From positions 172,225 through 236,224 of the forward strand of contig NZ_FNGM01000009.1 of NCBI RefSeq assembly GCF_900102965.1: a stretch of 64,000 nt of DNA, given 5' to 3'. Each line of letters begins with the position of its first letter. Position 1 is the first letter of the stretch. Of the stretch, positions 44,737 through 54,478 are shown piece by piece. The notes under the pieces were generated by a model that searched no databases, was not told where the DNA came from, and saw only the letters and a program-made list of their open reading frames with translations. This DNA is from Paenibacillus jilunlii. GTDB taxonomy: Bacteria; Bacillota; Bacilli; Paenibacillales; Paenibacillaceae. Position numbers and translations under genes: made by a program.

Positions 44737-45779
44737 GCTTCCTTGGCCTCCTTCAGCAGCATCCGGTTTTTCCAGAACTTGAGGAATTGCTCAGCGGAAA
44801 TCAGCAGAATAATAACGGCTTGAATAATGGAGATCATCTCGGACGGCACATCGGACAGACGCGCCATCAGATCGGCGCCAATCCGGATATAGGCCAGAAA
44901 GAGCGCGGAGGCGATAACGGACAGCGGGTTGTTTTTGGCCAGCATCGCTACCAGTGCACCATCCAGGCCATACCCCGGCAGGGAGGTCCACTGGAACCGG
45001 CTGTACATCCCGAGCACTTCTACCGAGCCGCCCATACCGGCAATAAAACCGGCGATCAGGTGGACCAGAATAATCACCTTGGCCGTCTTCATTCCCGAAT
45101 AGCGGGCGAATTCGCGGTTGGCCCCTGTCATCCGCAGTTCATAACCCCACTTGGTCCGGTAGAGAAACAGGTGGGCCAGCACAATCAGCACCAGCACAAT
45201 AATCAGTCCGGTATGAATCCGCGTGCCAGCAAATAGCTTGCTGAGCTGCGCGGTCTTTTCAAATTTAAAAGAGACGTTGGCGAAGGCCTTGGCATCCCGC
45301 AGATGGTAGTTCAACAGGTACAGCCCCACGCCAAACAAAATATTATTGAACATCAGCGAGGTTACCAGTTCATTGGCGTTCCATTTGGCTTTGAGAATGC
45401 CGGGAATCGCCGACAGCAGCGCGCCCGCGATGGAGCCTGCGGCAATCGCCGCCAGCGGATGCAGCCATCCGCCCAGACTGAGGTGAATCGCCAGTACAGA
45501 AGCAACGACACCGGAGAAATAAAAAATCCCCTCCGCCCCCAGGTTGAACATATTGGCCCGGAACAGGAGCGAGACGGCCAGCCCCGTGAACATCAGCGGG
45601 ATCGCCATCTCAATGACGTTGCCGATATGCCCCTTGGTGGATAACGGCTCCAGCAGGAAGATGCCGATGGTCTTCACCGGCTGGTCGCTGACAAGCGAGA
45701 TGATCAGAAAGGCAATAATCAGCGCTATGACGATAACCGCCGCCGTCCGGATGGCCTCGAAGTATTTGACTTTAAACAT
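44733..45779 (-). CDS. nupP: nucleoside ABC permease, NupP type
   Basis: A 348-residue permease of the same family with an extra N-terminal helix (AVIVIALIIAFLIISLVSDQ). ANMFNLGAEGIFYFSGVVAS is the signature. It overlaps nupO by 8 bp and nupQ by 4 bp, so the three are tightly coupled. Confidence 0.85.
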   Translation of the reverse strand: MFKVKYFEAIRTAAVIVIALIIAFLIISLVSDQPVKTIGIFLLEPLSTKGHIGNVIEMAIPLMFTGLAVSLLFRANMFNLGAEGIFYFSGVVASVLAIHLSLGGWLHPLAAIAAGSIAGALLSAIPGILKAKWNANELVTSLMFNNILFGVGLYLLNYHLRDAKAFANVSFKFEKTAQLSKLFAGTRIHTGLIIVLVLIVLAHLFLYRTKWGYELRMTGANREFARYSGMKTAKVIILVHLIAGFIAGMGGSVEVLGMYSRFQWTSLPGYGLDGALVAMLAKNNPLSVIASALFLAYIRIGADLMARLSDVPSEMISIIQAVIILLISAEQFLKFWKNRMLLKEAKEA

Positions 45780-47334
45780 GGTTTACGGCCCTCCCGGTCT
45801 GCTCTTTGTCCTGCCGGTGGATTCCCAGCATATACAGTCCCAATTCCTCCTCGCTTACCGCAGAAGGTTGATCAAAATAGGCGACAATTTGACCTTCATA
45901 CATGACAAGGAGGCTGTCGCTAAGCTCCAGAATTTCATTCAAATCCGCCGATACCAGCACAATGGCGCAATGATCCGAGCGAAGCTCCAGCAGCTTCCGG
46001 TGAATGAATTGCGCAGCGCCGATGTCAACGCCCCGGGTCGGCTGCTCGGCAATGAGCAGCTGCGGATTCGTGGAGCATTCCCTGGCAACAACCACCTTCT
46101 GCATGTTGCCCCCGGACAGCATGCCGATGGGCTGCTGCGGGCCGGAGCAGCGCACCTTGAACTCTTCTACCAGCGAAGCGGCCAGAGCGGCAATCTTCGA
46201 ACCATTGAGAAATGGCCCCTTATTCATATCCTTCGAACGATACCGCGTAGAAATCAGGTTGTCGGCAATGCTGGCCTCTCCAGCAGAGCCCTGGCGCATC
46301 CGGTCTTCGGGGATATAAGACACCCCCAGACCGCGGATGTCCAGGATATCCGCATCACGGATATCCGTCCCTTGTACAAGCACTGATCCGCTGGCGGATA
46401 CTCCGCGAAGGCCGCCGGTCAGCGCCTCGACCAGCTGTGTCTGCCCGTTCCCCTCGACACCGGCGATGCCGACAATCTGTCCTTCGCGGACCGAGAAGCT
46501 GACCTCGGACAAAAGCGCTTTTCCCAGACTGTCTGTGACTCCCAGCCGATCCACCGCAAGCACCGGCTTACCGGGGGAAGTCTTGTCCTTCTCATATTTC
46601 AGCACCACATCCCGGCCGACCATCAGCCGTGAGATTTCCTGCTCGCTCACTTCGCTGATCTGGAAGACGCCCTCACTCCGGCCCCCGCGCATAATGGTAA
46701 TCCGGTCGCAGATCGCTTTGACTTCCTTCAGCTTGTGCGAGATGAATACGATCGTGTGGCCCTGTTCCTTAAGCTGCTGCAGCTCATGGAACAGCTCCTC
46801 CGTTTCCTGCGGGGTCAGTACGGCCGTCGGCTCGTCGAGGATCAGGATTTGGGCGCCGCGCACGAGCGCCTTCAGAATCTCCACCTTCTGCTTCATGCCG
46901 ACGGTCAGGTCCTCCACCTTCGCTTTGGGATTCACTGCGAGATTATATTTGCGCGCCGTCTCCTCCGTCAGACGCACTGCTTCGCTATAATCGAAGCCCA
47001 CGCCTTTTCGCGGCTCCATGCCCAGCACCATATTTTCCGCCACGGTAAAAGAAGGCACCAGCATGAAATGCTGGTGAACCATGCCGATGCCGCGGTCTAT
47101 CGCATCCTGCGGGGACTGGAGCTTCACTTTGTCTCCCCGGATATAGATCTCGCCGTCACTTGGCTCTTCCATCCCGAACATAATCTTCATCAGCGTGGAT
47201 TTGCCGGCACCGTTCTCTCCTGCAATCGCATGGATTTCTCCTTCGCGCAAAGAAAATTCAACGTTCTTGTTCGCAACAACGCCGTTCGGATACACTTTGG
47301 TGATTCCCCGCATCTCCAGCAGAGCATTTGCCAT
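45772..47334 (-). CDS. nupO: nucleoside ABC ATPase with two domains, NupO type
   Basis: A 520-residue protein with two ATPase domains, as in ribose and nucleoside importers. Domain 1: Walker A AGENGAGKSTLMKIMFGMEE, signature DLTVGMKQKVEILKAL, Walker B ILILDEPTAVL. Domain 2 (from about 255): IAGVEGNGQTQLVEAL in place of a full Walker A, signature MLSGGNMQKVVVARE, and LLIAEQPTRGVDIGAA, with Gln at the catalytic Glu. Degeneracy of domain 2 is usual here. The ribosome binding site is weak (AAGGCG). Confidence 0.9.
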   Translation of the reverse strand: MANALLEMRGITKVYPNGVVANKNVEFSLREGEIHAIAGENGAGKSTLMKIMFGMEEPSDGEIYIRGDKVKLQSPQDAIDRGIGMVHQHFMLVPSFTVAENMVLGMEPRKGVGFDYSEAVRLTEETARKYNLAVNPKAKVEDLTVGMKQKVEILKALVRGAQILILDEPTAVLTPQETEELFHELQQLKEQGHTIVFISHKLKEVKAICDRITIMRGGRSEGVFQISEVSEQEISRLMVGRDVVLKYEKDKTSPGKPVLAVDRLGVTDSLGKALLSEVSFSVREGQIVGIAGVEGNGQTQLVEALTGGLRGVSASGSVLVQGTDIRDADILDIRGLGVSYIPEDRMRQGSAGEASIADNLISTRYRSKDMNKGPFLNGSKIAALAASLVEEFKVRCSGPQQPIGMLSGGNMQKVVVARECSTNPQLLIAEQPTRGVDIGAAQFIHRKLLELRSDHCAIVLVSADLNEILELSDSLLVMYEGQIVAYFDQPSAVSEEELGLYMLGIHRQDKEQTGRAVNHV

Positions 47335-47367
47335 GGGTCATCAACGCCTTTCAACTTGGGTAGTCTG

Positions 47368-47417
47368 CAAAAATAGGCAGCTGGAATTCTTCACTAAGGA
47401 AAAGATTCCAACTGCTT
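47368..47417 (-). terminator. intercistronic attenuator between nupN and nupO
   Basis: AAGCAGTTGGAATCTT pairs with AAGAATTCCAGCTGCC on the minus strand and is followed by TATTTTTG. It would let the binding protein be made in excess over the rest of the transporter. Confidence 0.6.
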
Positions 47418-47437
47418 AGCCGGCTTACCGGTATGAT

Positions 47438-48574
47438 TTAAGGTTTAACGGCATTACGGATGGCTTCAACTTCGGAGGTTTCCATGCCCATCGCGTTGTC
47501 GACCTTAATTTCCTTGCTGATCAGCTTCTGCTTCACTTCTTCCACTTTGGCCTGCAGGTCTGCCGGAAATACATTCTTGTAAATGTCATTTTCAGCGATG
47601 CCTACGCCATCTTCCACAAAGCCCAGCACATCGCGTTTGCCCATCTCCAGCGTGCCGTCCTGCAGTTTTTTCACGGCGCCGAGAATGGCCATGTCGATCT
47701 TTTTAATGGCGGAGGTGACAATCAGATTGGCTTTTGCACTATCCGTGTCCTTGAGCAGCATTGCCTGGTCGGAATCGACGCCGATCGCGTATTTGGTCTT
47801 CTCTTTCGCTGCATCAAAAATCCCAAGTCCCGTACCGCCCGCGACGTTGAAGATCACATCCACGCCCGAGTTGTACTGGATCAGCGACAATTCCTTGCCC
47901 TTCGCCGGGTTCACAAAGTCGCCCGCATACGATACGGCCACCTTCACTTCAGGATCAACATACTGCGCTCCCTGAATGTAGCCGACGAGAAAGGCGTTGA
48001 TTCCGGGGATATCCATTCCGCCCACGAATCCGATCACGTTCTCCTTGTTGGCGTTTGGCATATTGGACTGTGTAGCAAGCGCCGCTACCGCACCTGCCAG
48101 AAATGAAACCTCATTGGTCGAGTAGGACATGTTATACATATTCTCCGGCGCTTCCTCGATGTCGGTGTCGTAGTTGATGAATTTTTTGTCCGGATTTGCT
48201 TCCGCTGTCGCATTGAACATTTCAGTAATTTCCGATCCGCCGGAGATCACAACATCCCAGTCTTCAGCAGCAATATCGTTAAAAGTCGGCTCCCATTTCG
48301 TCTTGTCCGCGCCCATTTCCACGACTTTCGTCTCCGCGCCAAGCTCGGTCTTCACCTTTTGCAGGCCGCTGTTGGCTGCATCAAAAAACGACTTATCCCC
48401 CAGCGTTCCCGGAATCAGCAGAACAACCTTCAGCTTGTCCCCTGCGGCTGCTTCTCCGCCCTCCGCATTCGTTCCTGTGTTGGCAGCATTTCCATTGCCG
48501 GACGAATTGTTTCCGCAAGCTGTAACCAGTACCATTACCGCCAGCAACAATAAAGCGAGCACATTCTTTTTCAT
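47438..48574 (-). CDS. nupN: BMP-family nucleoside-binding lipoprotein, NupN type
   Basis: A 378-residue binding protein. The signal peptide ends in the lipobox VTAC, and an Asn/Gly/Ala linker follows. Conserved BMP text includes LKVVLLIPGTLGDKSFFDAA, VISGGSEITEMFNATAEANP, VIGFVGGMDIPGINAFLVGY and VIFNVAGGTGLGIFDAAKEK. First gene of the transporter operon. The upstream 327 bp, shared with a divergent AraC gene, shows no purine riboswitch. Confidence 0.9.
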   Translation of the reverse strand: MKKNVLALLLLAVMVLVTACGNNSSGNGNAANTGTNAEGGEAAAGDKLKVVLLIPGTLGDKSFFDAANSGLQKVKTELGAETKVVEMGADKTKWEPTFNDIAAEDWDVVISGGSEITEMFNATAEANPDKKFINYDTDIEEAPENMYNMSYSTNEVSFLAGAVAALATQSNMPNANKENVIGFVGGMDIPGINAFLVGYIQGAQYVDPEVKVAVSYAGDFVNPAKGKELSLIQYNSGVDVIFNVAGGTGLGIFDAAKEKTKYAIGVDSDQAMLLKDTDSAKANLIVTSAIKKIDMAILGAVKKLQDGTLEMGKRDVLGFVEDGVGIAENDIYKNVFPADLQAKVEEVKQKLISKEIKVDNAMGMETSEVEAIRNAVKP

Positions 48575-48901
48575 TGTCTAAGTTCACACCCCTGTTTGTA
48601 ATGGATTAACGCTGAACCAATAGCATAATGTCCCAATTGCACGTTTTGTTTATCGGGCAGCAGGGAGCAGCATTCATGAAAGACGGTTGAAATTCTGAAA
48701 ACAAGCAAATTACTATGAAAAGCAAACATTACATGTTACATTTCGACCTTAAACCGGGTAAATTCCGAACAAGATGGCCAGTCCAGTTGTGAATCTTCGG
48801 TTTAATTGATAAGATCATAACAAATGAAAGCATAAATATTTATATATTTTCGGTCAACTTTTTGTACGATTCGGCTAAATGACGATAAACGGAGGTTCAT
48901 C

Positions 48902-49660
48902 ATGGATCGGGTCCTATATATTGTAAATGCAGAGCATGAAGCGAATACTTATATTCCGCCGCATCAGCATGAATGTTTTGAGCTGGTCTATTATATTCAC
49001 GGCCATGGGACTACGAGTATTGGACCGCGCAGCTTTCACTTCCGCCCCTTCACCTTTGCCCTGATCCCGCCCAATTTCAAGCATGACGAAAATCATCAGC
49101 CCAGACCGGAGGTTCTCTTTGTTGGCTTTCACTGCGGAAATCCGATTATCAATACACTGTCCGGTGTCTACGATGACGATAAGGAACATACTGTGCTGCA
49201 GACACTGCTGCGGATGAACGAGGAGTTCAAGCGCAAGCGCGACGGGTTCGCCGAGCTGCTAAATCTGCAGATGAGCGAAATCACCGTGTATCTCCAGCGG
49301 CTGCTTGCCGCATCGGATTTTCATTCCCCGGCAGAAGATCAAATGCAGTATGTACTGAATTATATGAATGAGCATTACCGCCACAAGCTTTCGATCACAT
49401 CGCTGGCTGAAATGTCCGGCTACAGCTATGACCGGTTCCGGCATCTGTTCAAGGAAAGATTTGGCCATTCCCCCCACCGTTATCTTTTACTGAAGCGCCT
49501 GGATTATGCCAAGTCCCTGCTGCTGCACACCCAAATGCACATCTCCGGGGTATCTGCGGCTGCCGGGTTCGTGAACGATGCCCAATTCTGCAATATGTTC
49601 AAAAGAGAGATCGGCCTCTCCCCGCGCACTTTCCGCATCCGGAGCAAGGTCAATGAGTAG
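48902..49660 (+). CDS. AraC-family regulator with cupin domain
   Basis: A 252-residue regulator. The N-terminal cupin half has YIPPHQHECFELVYYIHGHG, with metal or ligand-type His residues. The C-terminal AraC domain (about 150-250) reads LSITSLAEMSGYSYDRFRHL and VSAAAGFVNDAQFCNMFKRE. It is divergent from nupN; it may control either the nup genes or the following gene. The ligand is unknown. ACGGAGG precedes the ATG. Confidence 0.88.
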   Translation: MDRVLYIVNAEHEANTYIPPHQHECFELVYYIHGHGTTSIGPRSFHFRPFTFALIPPNFKHDENHQPRPEVLFVGFHCGNPIINTLSGVYDDDKEHTVLQTLLRMNEEFKRKRDGFAELLNLQMSEITVYLQRLLAASDFHSPAEDQMQYVLNYMNEHYRHKLSITSLAEMSGYSYDRFRHLFKERFGHSPHRYLLLKRLDYAKSLLLHTQMHISGVSAAAGFVNDAQFCNMFKREIGLSPRTFRIRSKVNE

Positions 49661-49830
49661 CTTTTGTACATAAAAATTGGATTTGTTCACTCCCTTGAAC
49701 TCCGTCCTGTGCACTATTCTCATTTTGCTCCACTGTTCTGTTCACGATGTGAAGCTTATACTGATACTATGAACAATAGAGAAAAGCCGTGACCGTACAC
49801 ACGTGTACACAGTGAATTAGGGGGATGCTT

Positions 49831-52062
49831 ATGAGACTGAACAAGGCCGGCAATAAAAGAGCGCTGTACAGCAGAATATTGGTCAGTATGACGTTATGTG
49901 TGTCCTTAACCTTCCTTGCCTCCACCATCATCTATTACAACTATTATATTGGCGTAGAAAAGACGCAGGCTTTCCGCTCCGACCTCGGCAATCTCACGCA
50001 GACGAGCAAAGAGGTGGTCAACATGACCGATGCGGCGCAATCGCTTTCATTCCAGATCTACCGCAACAGCACCGTTTCCAAAATCGTATTCTACGACAAG
50101 CCGGATATCTATGATGTCACAGCCGCCATGTCTGAACTGGGGAATTACCTCAGCTCTATGCCTTATATTGAGTCCATCTATGTCTACAATCCCAAAAGCG
50201 CCAAGCTGTACATCGCCTCCTCCCACGGCCAGAACGGTGTCTTTGCCGAGCAGGAGCTGGTGGACAGAAATATCCTGGATATTCTGAACCACTACCGGGA
50301 TTACAAGCCGTTTACGCCCATTCCACGCGTGTATTCCAATGGTGCTGCGGAGAACGATCAGGTCCGGGCTTATACCTTCCTGTGCTACGATGCGATTGGC
50401 TGGGATAGGGCCATTAATTCAGCCGTAATTGTCAACATTTCCGCTCCCTGGATTAACAAAGAAATCACCAGTCCCGTGGACTCCAAGAGCGACACTTTTA
50501 TTCTTGCAGATCAGGGCAAGCTGCTGTCCGTTGGCAGTCTGGAACCACACGGCTTATCTCCGCTGGAAGCAGCTTGGGTCCAGCAGCGGATTCAGGGCCG
50601 GGAGGCCGGTTATTTTATCGGCGAATTCGGCGGGGTTAACTCGCTGATCTCTTATACGGCGCCGGATGATCTAAGCTGGCAGTACGTGCGCATCACACCC
50701 TATGATATCATCACCAAACAGACCAACAGCATCCGCAACGCTACCTTACTGATTGCTGCGCTGATTTTCGTAGGAGGCCTGGCCTTTTCCTGGCTCATGT
50801 CGCGCAGAGTGTACCTGCCGATTGACCGGATTGTCCGGGAAATGAATATTCTGGAATGTGAAAAACGCGACAGCATGTTCACCATCCGGCAAAATACGCT
50901 GCGCGATCTGATCCTCGGCCTCAAGCCGCTGCAATCGATCCAGCAGGTAGAGAAGCTGCGGCAGCTTGGCATTCATTTTACCTTTAACGATGATTACCGC
51001 CTGATTCTGCTGCGGATTGACAATTATCAGGAGTTCAGAGAATCCCGCTCCTCGTATCTGCTTGCCTATAAGTTCGCTATTATGAACATTGCTTCAGAGA
51101 TTTGCGGCCAGACCTACCGTGTAGAGACCGTAGATATGAATGATGACGGCATCCTGGTGCTTCTGAATATTGTGGACCCCAAGGAATACACGGACACAGA
51201 ACTGATTGAGACACTGCTCCGCCAGATTCAGCAGGCCTGCTCCGATTATTTGAAGGTCAGCCTGACTCTTGCCTACAGCCATATTGACCGCAATCCCGTG
51301 CAGCTGCACCAGCTCTACAAGCGGGTTAGAGAAGCGTCGAACCACAGACTGTTCTACGGCCATGGCTGCATCATCAGCGCCCAGTCCATCTGTGCCCTAC
51401 AAGCTAACCTCTATCACTACCCTACCGAAAAAGAGAAAAAACTTACCGACGCGCTGATGAGCGGCAAAATAGACGAGGCCCGGGAGCAGTTCAGCAGCAT
51501 TATCCGGGAGACGGCAGACTACCCTTTTCCATCAGTGCAGCTGGCTGTATCCAGACTCAGTGTGACCATCAAGGAGATCATCATCAATATCCAGAAACGT
51601 AACCGTTTACAAAACGATGGAACGGCTGAACTGCCCGCTTTGGATTCGGTAGAAACCGTTGATGCCCTGGAGCAGGCCTTTTTCGCTCTCTTTAGTGAAA
51701 TGCATGAACAGCTGGCTGAGAAAAAAAGCTCTAAGCAGCATGACCTGGTCCGCCAGATCAATCAGAAGATCAACGATGCTTATATGGAGCCGGGTCTAAG
51801 CCTGAACCAGATTGCTGATGAACTGGATATGTCGCCGATCTACATCAGCCGCCTCTATAAGCAGCAGACACTGACCAGTATCGTGGATGTCATTCTGGAG
51901 GTGCGGATGCGCGAGGTCTGCAGCCTGCTGGAGAGCACCGCTCTGCCGGTGACCACCATCGCCGAACGCTGCGGCTTCACCAGCAGCTCCTATCTGCACC
52001 GGATGTTCAAGCGCAGCTTTGGCACAACGCCCACCGACTACCGGCGTTCCAGGCAGGCATAG
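49831..52062 (+). CDS. membrane AraC-family regulator (YesN-like, Cache sensor)
   Basis: A 743-residue one-component regulator. A first helix (VSMTLCVSLTFLASTIIYYN, about 15-35), an extracellular Cache-like domain (about 40-290), a second helix (ATLLIAALIFVGGLAFSWLM, about 300), a linker domain, and a C-terminal AraC domain (about 640-743): LSLNQIADELDMSPIYISRL, then TTIAERCGFTSSSYLHRMFK. Such proteins commonly control a nearby LplABC-type importer; one lies at 54709-58389. The second ATG (49831) is used: GGGGG lies 6 nt before it, and directly abuts the first. Confidence 0.9.
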   Translation: MRLNKAGNKRALYSRILVSMTLCVSLTFLASTIIYYNYYIGVEKTQAFRSDLGNLTQTSKEVVNMTDAAQSLSFQIYRNSTVSKIVFYDKPDIYDVTAAMSELGNYLSSMPYIESIYVYNPKSAKLYIASSHGQNGVFAEQELVDRNILDILNHYRDYKPFTPIPRVYSNGAAENDQVRAYTFLCYDAIGWDRAINSAVIVNISAPWINKEITSPVDSKSDTFILADQGKLLSVGSLEPHGLSPLEAAWVQQRIQGREAGYFIGEFGGVNSLISYTAPDDLSWQYVRITPYDIITKQTNSIRNATLLIAALIFVGGLAFSWLMSRRVYLPIDRIVREMNILECEKRDSMFTIRQNTLRDLILGLKPLQSIQQVEKLRQLGIHFTFNDDYRLILLRIDNYQEFRESRSSYLLAYKFAIMNIASEICGQTYRVETVDMNDDGILVLLNIVDPKEYTDTELIETLLRQIQQACSDYLKVSLTLAYSHIDRNPVQLHQLYKRVREASNHRLFYGHGCIISAQSICALQANLYHYPTEKEKKLTDALMSGKIDEAREQFSSIIRETADYPFPSVQLAVSRLSVTIKEIIINIQKRNRLQNDGTAELPALDSVETVDALEQAFFALFSEMHEQLAEKKSSKQHDLVRQINQKINDAYMEPGLSLNQIADELDMSPIYISRLYKQQTLTSIVDVILEVRMREVCSLLESTALPVTTIAERCGFTSSSYLHRMFKRSFGTTPTDYRRSRQA

Positions 52063-52101
52063 TATCATCTTAAGACACCTTTAGGGTTGTCTTTGTATTA
52101 T

Positions 52102-52137
52102 TAGGTCAGCCAGAAACTACTGGTTGGCCTATTCTTG
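52102..52137 (+). terminator. terminator after the YesN-like gene
   Basis: TAGGTCAGCCAG pairs with CTGGTTGGCCTA (two G-T or mismatched positions) around a 6-nt loop and is followed by TTCTTG. Confidence 0.6.
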
Positions 52138-52260
52138 TATGTGTTTTAAATTAGTAAAAAAATCAATCGTTTTTCGGGTCAGCTCCGTCTTACTTGTGAA
52201 AACATATTTCGAGGCGACTTCTTCCAGAGATCGACACAAACAAGGAAGAGGGGGCGGTGA

Positions 52261-52770
52261 ATGGTGGAGAAAACAATGAACAAGGCCAATACAGCGGATT
52301 TTACGCTAACGGATGAAGAGGTATTCTTTCAGCAGCTTGCGGGCGAGCACCGTAAACTGTATGCAATCGCGTACAGCTATCTGCGTTCCGAAGCGGATGC
52401 CCTGGAAGCGGTGCAAGAAGCCTCGTGCCGGGCCTGGATAAAGCGCAAAAAGCTCAAAAACGAGCAGGCCTTCACATCGTGGCTAATCCGGATTATCATC
52501 AACTGCTGCATGGATGAGCTGCGGCGCAAAAAGCGCGTCGTTCCGGCGGAGAAGCTGGAGGAGAAGGAAGCCCAGGAGATGAGGAGCAGCGATCGTCTCG
52601 ATCTGGAGCGGGCGTTGAACCGGATGAAGCCGAAATACCGGCATGTCGTGATGCTCAAGTATTACCAGGATATGACGACCGCCGAAATTGCCAAGGTACT
52701 GAATAAGCCCGAAGGCACGATCAAAACCTGGCTGCGTGAAGGACTCAAGCTGTTGCGGAACTATTTGTGA
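52261..52770 (+). CDS. ECF-type RNA polymerase sigma factor
   Basis: A 169-residue sigma-70-family factor with only regions 2 and 4. Region 2 has YAIAYSYLRSEADALEAVQE and FTSWLIRIIINCCMDELRRK. Region 4 has MKPKYRHVVMLKYYQDMTTA and LNKPEGTIKTWLREGLKLLR. It resembles SigV/SigM-type factors. AAGAGGGGGCGG precedes the ATG. Followed at 20 bp by a membrane anti-sigma-like gene. The promoter it recognises is not visible. Confidence 0.92.
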   Translation: MVEKTMNKANTADFTLTDEEVFFQQLAGEHRKLYAIAYSYLRSEADALEAVQEASCRAWIKRKKLKNEQAFTSWLIRIIINCCMDELRRKKRVVPAEKLEEKEAQEMRSSDRLDLERALNRMKPKYRHVVMLKYYQDMTTAEIAKVLNKPEGTIKTWLREGLKLLRNYL

Positions 52771-52790
52771 GCATATGGGAGGTGGCTGAA

Positions 52791-54314
52791 ATGTTGGAAA
52801 AAGAAGAACGTATCCTGAAACAGGATGCCCAGGAGGTCAATCTAAATGCGGAGACGATTCGGGAAATGAAAATTTATAATGCAATGCGCAGCGGAATGGC
52901 GCAAGGAAAAACACGCAGCAAACGGCGTTTCTATTCCTATGGGGCGGGGGCCGTATTAGCCACGGCCGCAGCTATTTTTCTGGTTTTCTTCTCCATCGGC
53001 CTGCCAGCCGGAGGTACAGATGATTCCGACCTCGGCGGTTCAGTGCAGGCGGCCAGCACCAAAAGCTGGAATGATTTTGCGGCCTATCGCAAACAGCCAT
53101 TAAAGAATCGACTGGTTGCCGACATACTGGAACGAAATCTGGTCAAACCGGTCCGTCAAAGCGCAACAAACAAAGGATACCGCATGGATGTGGATGGCGC
53201 CGTCACAGATGGCCGTAAAGTGTATATCCTGTTCAGCGTGCAAAACGATACGGATAAAGAAGTTGAGCCTGCGGATACGAAAATTCAATTCGGTGACTTC
53301 GAGGTTCCATATCCGCATCGAGGCGCAGCCCTGGAAATGGCATACGATAGCGACTCCCGGATTCAGCCCGGCCAAAGCAAGGATTTTATTTATTCCACCA
53401 ACTATCCGACTTCCATCGCCTATTCCAAGGATGTGAAGTTCACTCTGATTCTCACCGGAACGTCCGGCCAGGCGCTCGCTTCCAGCAGCAACAAGTACCG
53501 GACCGGCCTGGAGGTATCGTTCAAGCTTGATCCGGACAGATTCAAAGACCAGGAGGAGCATACGCTGCCTGTGGATCGCACGCTTACGGTGGACGGTCAA
53601 AAGATCAAAGTGCGTCAAGTGCAATATACTCCATTGAATACCTATGTCGATCTGGAGTATGACAAGGCGAACACCAAACGGATTTTCAGCCTGCTTAATC
53701 CCGTTCTGATCGCAACAACCGGGAGTCAAACCGATAAATTGGTTTATCCGGGCAGAATCACGGCCGATAATTCCGAGGTGTACAAAGACCACTCGCAGGT
53801 AACGCTGGTGTTCAGGTATACCGAACTTAACCAGCCGGACTCCACCACGCTGAAGATTGCCGGTATCTCGGCTCTGGAGCCGGACCGCATGAAATTTGTG
53901 GTCGATCTGAACATGCAGCAAGTTATTGAAGCGCCGACAAACGATTTTGAAATTGTCACATCCAAGCAAGAACATAATGCAACAGAGGCAGAGATTCTGC
54001 TGCGGCGCAAGGTGACCAACCTGTTTTATTATACCGATTCGCAAGGGGCGGTGCAGACGGAGTACATCGGCGCAGGACTGACCGATAAATTTACCGATGC
54101 GAACAGCCAGGTGCATGAAAGAACGAATCGAGAAACAGCACTACACAATTTCGGCGGCACGACGATTTCTAGAGATGGTACGGAAATGGATGAGATGAGT
54201 TTATATTTTGACAGTCAAGCTGCAGATTACCCGCAGCCGCTTACAATATCGGTTGAACGCATTTGGAATCCAATCTTGGAGACGCAGAGTATCGAGCTGT
54301 TCTCCAAGAAATAG
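52791..54314 (+). CDS. DUF4179-domain membrane protein, probable anti-sigma factor
   Basis: A 507-residue protein. The cytoplasmic N-terminus (about 1-45) precedes one helix (GAGAVLATAAAIFLVFFSIG, about 53-72). The DUF4179 domain follows (about 90-190: VRQSATNKGYRMDVDGAVTD, VYILFSVQNDTDKEVEP), then a long extracellular beta-rich region. DUF4179 proteins pair with ECF factors as anti-sigma factors. ATG at 52791 is preferred over GTG 52767 because GGGAGGTG lies 6 nt upstream. The pair probably autoregulates. Confidence 0.85.
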   Translation: MLEKEERILKQDAQEVNLNAETIREMKIYNAMRSGMAQGKTRSKRRFYSYGAGAVLATAAAIFLVFFSIGLPAGGTDDSDLGGSVQAASTKSWNDFAAYRKQPLKNRLVADILERNLVKPVRQSATNKGYRMDVDGAVTDGRKVYILFSVQNDTDKEVEPADTKIQFGDFEVPYPHRGAALEMAYDSDSRIQPGQSKDFIYSTNYPTSIAYSKDVKFTLILTGTSGQALASSSNKYRTGLEVSFKLDPDRFKDQEEHTLPVDRTLTVDGQKIKVRQVQYTPLNTYVDLEYDKANTKRIFSLLNPVLIATTGSQTDKLVYPGRITADNSEVYKDHSQVTLVFRYTELNQPDSTTLKIAGISALEPDRMKFVVDLNMQQVIEAPTNDFEIVTSKQEHNATEAEILLRRKVTNLFYYTDSQGAVQTEYIGAGLTDKFTDANSQVHERTNRETALHNFGGTTISRDGTEMDEMSLYFDSQAADYPQPLTISVERIWNPILETQSIELFSKK

Positions 54315-54402
54315 AAGCTTACCGCAGATATCGCAAAAGCGTGTATCCCTTAGAATAGATAATCTCCAGATACTCGGACTCGGAGACACACTCTTCCCTC
54401 CT

Positions 54403-54440
54403 CCCCTTTGTCCCGAAAGATGACAAAGGGGCTCTTTGTC
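54403..54440 (+). terminator. terminator after the sigma/anti-sigma pair
   Basis: CCCCTTTGTC pairs with GACAAAGGGG around a 9-nt loop, followed by CTCTTTGTCTTG on the plus strand. Confidence 0.7.
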
Positions 54441-54478
54441 TTGTCCTGATGAACTTAGGAATTACCATAAAGGTGTAT

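Noticed and set aside
48575..48901. Purine riboswitch ahead of nupN
   Set aside because: I looked for the conserved purine aptamer core in the minus-strand leader and did not find it.
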